Part shown: positions 59,161-64,000 of the stretch, in pieces
How the letters are laid out: every line of letters begins with the position of its first letter
How positions within the stretch are numbered: the first letter of the stretch is position 1
Assembly: GCA_949825025.1 (NCBI GenBank)
Contig: OX463782.1
Coordinates: 1,685,501-1,749,500, forward strand
Direction of reading: 5' to 3'
Origin: Siphlonurus alternatus
Lineage: Eukaryota > Arthropoda > Insecta > Ephemeroptera > Siphlonuridae
DNA: 64,000 nt
Position numbers and translations under genes: made by a program
The notes under the pieces: generated by a model
What the model was told of the DNA's origin: nothing
The model's database searches: none
What the model saw: only the letters and a program-made list of their open reading frames with translations

Positions 59161-60379
59161 GAATTTACCCCAGGAAGGGAGCATATAACTGCATTGATTT
59201 TTAACACGGTGTAAAAGCAAAAATTTTAATAAAATAAATGAAATGAATATTTATAAAATATGTATATAAAATACTCAAATATATATTTATTTTCTGAAAT
59301 AATGCACAGTATAATTGTTTTTACTTTTAAAATGCTGCTCACTGTCAGTAAAATTTTAATTATTTTTAAAATAAAAATAATTGCAATATATATTATTTTA
59401 AATACTTTATTTTACATAATTATTTTCTTACAATTAGTTTGTCAAAGCATTTAAGCATTAAGAAAAATTATAATTAGCTGATCCTAGAATCCTAGCATTA
59501 TTTTATTATTATAGAGTTTGCCGGCGATGAAATTGAAGCAAATTATATTCAAAGAAGTCGCGAGGAAACATCTTCAGGTCACACAGAGGTAAAAGGCAAA
59601 CTTAATTCCGACATTTCTGAAAACAAAACGAACAGTTTGGTTACAAAGTGTTTAAAACACGTACTTTTATGTGTCGATTTAATATCATAACATGATAAAT
59701 AATGCGATAAAAATTTCTATAATTATATTGCGTCTTCTCAATGCAGACATTTTTTTTTTTTTTTCGATTTGATCATTTTTAGAAATAAGCAAATTTAAAT
59801 TATCAAACCCTGAAATATTTGTTGATTTCTTGCTTTTGTAAGATGCTAGTTCTATGTTCAATTATCGAGGGGCACATCTGGCTAGGTACGCACATTCTTC
59901 TTTACTTTGGTGAATCATATTATATAATATATAATTATTTATATGTAATTATTTTCTCCATATTATAAGCCTTAATAAAATAATTTATCCAAAAATATTC
60001 CCAAACTCCCAAGTGATATAAAGTGCATCGAAATTATTAAATATATATTTATGAATAAAATATGTATTTCGACTATTACATCATTAAGAGTTAACAAATA
60101 TGAATGTGCTTTGCTTGTAAAACTGGTTCATAAGCAAAATGGACCATGATGATTTTTCTTATTTAAATTAAAAAATTATGAAGAAAAAATTGTTAAATTT
60201 ACTTTGGTATTGGGGATTTAATAATTGCAGCGTCATTTATTTGATCTCTCTCAAGCGCCTCCTTCGGTAATGCGTGCGACAAAAAATAAGTTGTATAATG
60301 TGTGTTTTAAATTTGGAATTGCTACAATTAATTACACACTATAAAGACAAAAATTATAAGCATGATTGTCATTCATAAT

Positions 60380-60702
60380 AGAGTATTGACCTCAAAATTT
60401 TTTATTGCAGAAATGGATAGAGCGTGCAAATTGTTATGCTACCCTGATTTTTTTCAGATTTTTTAGAGGCCGGGAACTATATATCTTTAAAAAATTATTG
60501 AAAGTTCTTTTTGTGACGTCACGAGACGCCGCTCCTTAAGAAAAAGATAGGACTTGCCGCCGCGTGACGTCACAAAAAGAACTTTCAATATTTTTTTAAA
60601 AATATTTCCCGGGCTCTAAAAAATCTGAAAAAAATTAGGGTAGCATAACTTTTCACGCTCTATCCATTCCTGCAATAAAAAATTTTGAGGTCAATACTCT
60701 AT
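60380..60702. mobile_element. Palindromic CRE-bearing MITE
   Basis: TAGAGTATTGACCTCAAAA to TTTTGAGGTCAATACTCTA, with GTGACGTCACGAGACGCCG and CGCGTGACGTCACAAAAAG. Confidence 0.93.
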
Positions 60703-60970
60703 TCATTATCATTTTATTGTTCTTAAATTTGATTGAACAAAAATATAAGCACGTCACGTGATTGAATAATCCTCACAATCATGTTGAAATTACGTCAATA
60801 ACTAAATCACATAGCAAAACAAGCCTGAGCAAACCTGAACCAATTAACACACGTACAACATATTGAGTCAAATTCACTCCTTAAAATTATTTCAAAACAA
60901 TTAATCCAAGAACTTAGCATAAAAAACTATAATGATAATGACAATAAAATTACCCTCAATAGGTAAGCTG

Positions 60971-61053
60971 TTTAAGATAACACAGATCAGCTGATCGACA
61001 TAGTCCCATTTGATTAACATATTTTAAACCTCAGCAACCTCATAAAAATTCTG

Positions 61054-61085
<32 letters not shown>

Positions 61086-61409
61086 AGGCAGATATTCCTT
61101 ATTATTATAACCGTTGCAGCCGAAATTTCAATACAATTTTGTAAGAGCCGATTTGTTTTTTAATTAATTCTTTAGTTGAGCTTTTCATGGGAAAGCCCGG
61201 GCCTTATAAACTGAATACTTAAAAACCTAATAAAAAAAAAAAAACAGCTCATACAATGAAATTGTTTTGAAATTTTTTCTGCAACTTCGTGGTGCTAACG
61301 TAATTAAGGACTCTGTCTCTAAAAAAACATTCAGAATTTTTATCAAGTTGCTAAGGTTTACATGTTAATCAAATGGGACTACGTCGATCGTGTTATCTCT
61401 ACCCTTATC
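60971..61409. mobile_element. Palindromic MITE, AAGATAACACAGATCAGCTG family
   Basis: Inner arms CCCATTTGATTAACAT and ATGTTAATCAAATGGGACTA pair; the loop has a T28-30 run near 61053-61083. It directly abuts the next family member at 61418. Confidence 0.8.
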
Positions 61410-61417
61410 TTAACCCT

Positions 61418-62270
61418 TAAGGTAGAGATAACGCCGAACAGCTGATCGACGTAATCCCCTTTGATTAACATGTAAACCTTAGCAAATTGACAAAAATTCT
61501 GAAATTTTTTTGAGAGGAAGATATTAGTGCCTAAAAGCCATAGAAAAAGTTTCAAAAACATTTAAGGCTTAACCTGAGAAATTTGGACGAAAAATTCGTT
61601 ACAACCGATTTTCTTCAAATTAATTTGGTGGACTCACAACAATCGTCAAATTAGCTCTGAATTTTTTCGGAATTTTTTAACCGTTGGTTTAATTATAATT
61701 AATTTATTTAAATGAGAATTTTGTATCCTTCCAATGTTAAATTTGTTAATTAGCATTGCAAAAAAACTATACAACAGATTCTTTTACTTTTTTTTTTACT
61801 AAAGCCTAATTTTTTAGACTATTTTTCTGAATTGTTTTCATATATTTTGAACCGTGGCGATGATCGTTTCCTATAAGTGAAGAGAAATGTGGCAACGTTC
61901 TCAAGGACTGTTGTCACCACCCCCTCCTAAAAATTTAAGCTCATTCCAATGCAAACAGTGTTGCCACTATAGCCACGCCTCTTGACCTTGACAGACAAAT
62001 TCTCAGGTTATACCTTAACGAGCCGATTTTTTTAAATTAATTTTTTAGTTTGGCTCTCCATGCATGGGAAAGCCCTATGCTGAAAATTAAAAAAATTAAT
62101 TAAAAAAAATCGGCTCATTAAATTGTTTTGAAATTTTTTCTATGGCTTTTTTATAGGCACTAATATTTGCCTCTCAAAAAAATTTCAGAATTTTTGTCAA
62201 TTTGCTAAGGTTTACATGTTAATCAAAGGGCATTACGTCGAACAGCTGTTCGGCGTTATCTCTACCTTAA
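61418..62270. mobile_element. Palindromic MITE, TTAAGGTAGAGATAACGCC family, expanded
   Basis: Ends TTAAGGTAGAGATAACGCCG and CGGCGTTATCTCTACCTTAA. Arms of about 150 bp match; the interior (about 61570-62030) is an additional unmatched segment with its own GAGCCGATTTTTTT sequence, probably an insertion. Confidence 0.82.
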
Positions 62271-62316
62271 ATGCAAAATAAAAATTTTAGTGTATATTAT
62301 ATTTTCATAAAACAAT

Positions 62317-62510
62317 AGGGGACATTCAAAAAGCACTTTAACCCTCGAATCACTTTAGCCCCATATCAAGTTTTATCCCTGGTACTATAAACATGGTGCT
62401 AAACTATAAGGAGCTAGACATGGTTAACCCCTGGTTTAGCACCATATTTAGTACCAGGGATAAAACTTGGGGCTAAAGTTGGGGTTAAAGTGCTTTGTGA
62501 ATGCCCCCCA
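62317..62510. mobile_element. Palindromic MITE, GGGGACATTCAAAAAGC family
   Basis: Second copy of the 56115 family: TAGGGGACATTCAAAAAGCA to GTGCTTTGTGAATGCCCCCC. It ends about 18 bp before the peptide gene stop codon. Confidence 0.9.
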
Positions 62511-62528
62511 ATAAATTCACTCACCTGT

Positions 62529-63873
62529 TCAGTACGTCACACAGTTATTGGTATCCGAGTACGAGCAGCATCTGGTCGGTGATCCAACACAGCAGAAGAC
62601 ACCATTATTTAAAGAGCTCCAATAAAACCCTGGGGCACACCCTGCTGGCTTGTGGTTCAGGTACGTAAACTGGTGTTGACGCTTGACCCGCGAGTGTAGC
62701 AACTGCAGGCGGGAATCTTTAGCCACTTCTTGTAAGGTTTCCACCGTTTCCTTACTAGGAAAAGCAAGTAGCATGGCGGTGCATGACAGCAGCACCAAGA
62801 GACAAATTCTGCAACAGAAAAATTAAAATTAGGAATCAAAAGAGGCCACTTATTATAAATTTAATACATCTTAAAAAGAAATGCATTTTTTAATAATATT
62901 AATTAGTATAATAATATAAATTGCATCACAATATTAATTGCGATCGAGATTTAATACAATGCAGCCCATGCAGGAAAACAAGCTATGTACATAATTTAGC
63001 TCATTTCTGTCATTAGTAGATGAGGGGGCATGTAATACTTTAAATTTATGTGTATATTTTATTTTATAATTAATTTATTGTCAAATAATTACTATTGCAT
63101 GCATGCTGCATGGTATAAAAAATATAATATGAATAAATATTCATAATTATACTGTATAGAAGTATATATAGAAACTGAAAGAAAAATGTGGATTCTAACT
63201 TTTTTGCACTAATTAATCTAAATTAAATTAAAATTATGTGGTGATAGAATCATATTAATAATCATATATTATAAGCATTATAATTATACAAATAATGTAA
63301 AAATTTAACCCCGTGCAAACATGTTTAAATATCGTTATTTTAGAAAAAATAAGTGAAAATATTTCTGTTTTTAAAAGGAAACCTACAAAATAGACGTCAT
63401 CATAATTTTACTATGCATGTTTATAGTGAATTATCCTTATTGTAAGATTAATATATATAAATCGAAAGTGTTAAATTATTTCACTCAAGTTTTAAAATTA
63501 CGTTTAATTAAAAATATCTTTATTACGCTTCAAGATCATGATTGTAAATTAACATAATAATAATATTATTTTTATAAGTCCGTCCATTATGCAATGATGA
63601 ATTGAATAAAGATTTTTTTATTTTTTTTTTGTCCACTAGAAATATACATGCATCATGATTAAAACAGTAAAAATTATTATTGTGAATCAAAAATTAATAT
63701 AAAATTTATTTGTTAATTTTTTTTTATCAAAAATATTAGCAAATTTTCATGCAATTTTATTTTAATTCAAATTATTTAATAGTAAATATTATAGTTTTAA
63801 AAATATTCCTACAGATTCTGCACTTGCAATATGGTAACAAAATGTGGCGATGTACTTACACGGACTTGTTCAT
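62529..63873 (-). CDS. Secreted cysteine-rich prepropeptide
   Basis: Two exons, 63873-63860 (ATG AAC AAG TCC GT) and 62808-62529, encode 97 aa. The donor GTAAGT and acceptor TTTCTGTTGCAG fit. Residues 1-21 are a signal peptide (MNKSVICLLVLLSCTAMLLA). A propeptide follows to the dibasic furin-type site RVKR at 45-48. The predicted mature chain is 49 aa, starts with Gln (could become pyroglutamate) and has six cysteines spaced C-X14-CC-X6-CC-X7-C, enough for three disulphides. That layout is common to antimicrobial, hormone and toxin-like peptides, and I cannot assign it to a named family. A consensus donor CAG|GTGAGT lies just after the stop, so the 3-prime UTR is probably spliced. The TATA box at 63932-63925 supports a genuine start. 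No paralogue lies in the window. Confidence 0.85.
62830..63853 (-). other. Intron of the peptide gene
   Basis: About 1.05 kb of AT-rich sequence without repeats or ORFs that I could support; scattered GCATGCATGC-like words only. Confidence 0.7.
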
Positions 63874-63924
63874 GGTAGGTGGTGTGTTCTCCAGAGTCTG
63901 GTGTAGAGGACCGCAAGGCATCAC

Positions 63925-63932
63925 ATTTTATA
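63925..63932 (-). promoter_or_regulatory. TATA box of the peptide gene
   Basis: Minus-strand TATAAAAT about 55 nt upstream of the ATG. A start site roughly 30 bp downstream gives a 5-prime UTR of about 25 nt. Confidence 0.7.
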
Positions 63933-64000
63933 CCTCTCGGTATGAGGAAAAATTTACTAATAAAATTGACCTTGACTGTATGCATGTTGCATTAATTATT

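Larger units (their letters stand above)
57037..62524. other. Spacer between esterase and peptide genes
   Basis: AT-rich, no convincing gene. AATAAA at 57181-57186 and near 57311 could end the esterase transcript. Otherwise only the repeats listed separately. Confidence 0.6.

Overview
The window is nuclear DNA from a multicellular animal. Genes are split into many short GC-rich exons with GT-AG introns, the introns and spacers are strongly AT-rich, and there are tRNA-derived and 5S-rRNA-derived SINEs plus a dense load of short inverted-repeat (MITE-like) transposons. The ciliary gene IFT74, BTBD-type BTB-BACK proteins and a type-B carboxylesterase fit an invertebrate. The esterase reads as arthropod-like to me, but I cannot name the species.

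Layout. (1) 5-12427 (+): IFT74 in 11 exons, about 660 aa, complete or nearly so at its start. (2) 18716-21927 (-): a four-exon BTB-BACK-PHR-like gene (copy A). (3) 35194-39122 (+): a head-to-head paralogue with identical exon structure (copy B); both encode 460 aa. (4) 44918-57036 (+): a ten-exon secreted carboxylesterase with a TATA promoter, an intact Ser-Glu-His triad and a C-terminal KDEL. (5) 62529-63873 (-): a two-exon gene for a secreted cysteine-rich prepropeptide with a furin-type RVKR site and a TATA box.

Between and inside the genes lie mobile elements: at least ten copies of a roughly 300-bp palindrome carrying TGACGTCA sites; a hAT-type MITE family with GGCGCGGATC ends and 8-bp target duplications; two related palindrome families starting near TTAAGGGTA; a 1.3-kb hAT remnant with an intact transposase C-terminal ORF; and SINEs that share one 3-prime tail but have different pol III heads. 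Four 1.5-2.7-kb foldback-like elements have long inverted arms built from degenerate short subrepeats. One of them (1144-3846) is flanked by a perfect 8-bp target duplication and interrupts a hAT MITE, which shows that it moved.

The largest structure is a nested imperfect palindrome from about 25.26 to 32.36 kb between the two BTB genes. Its arms carry promoter-like NRF1 and GGCGGC motifs. The genes have no evident functional relationship other than the BTB pair. All exon borders come from splice consensus, reading-frame continuity and family recall; no alignment or transcript evidence was available.
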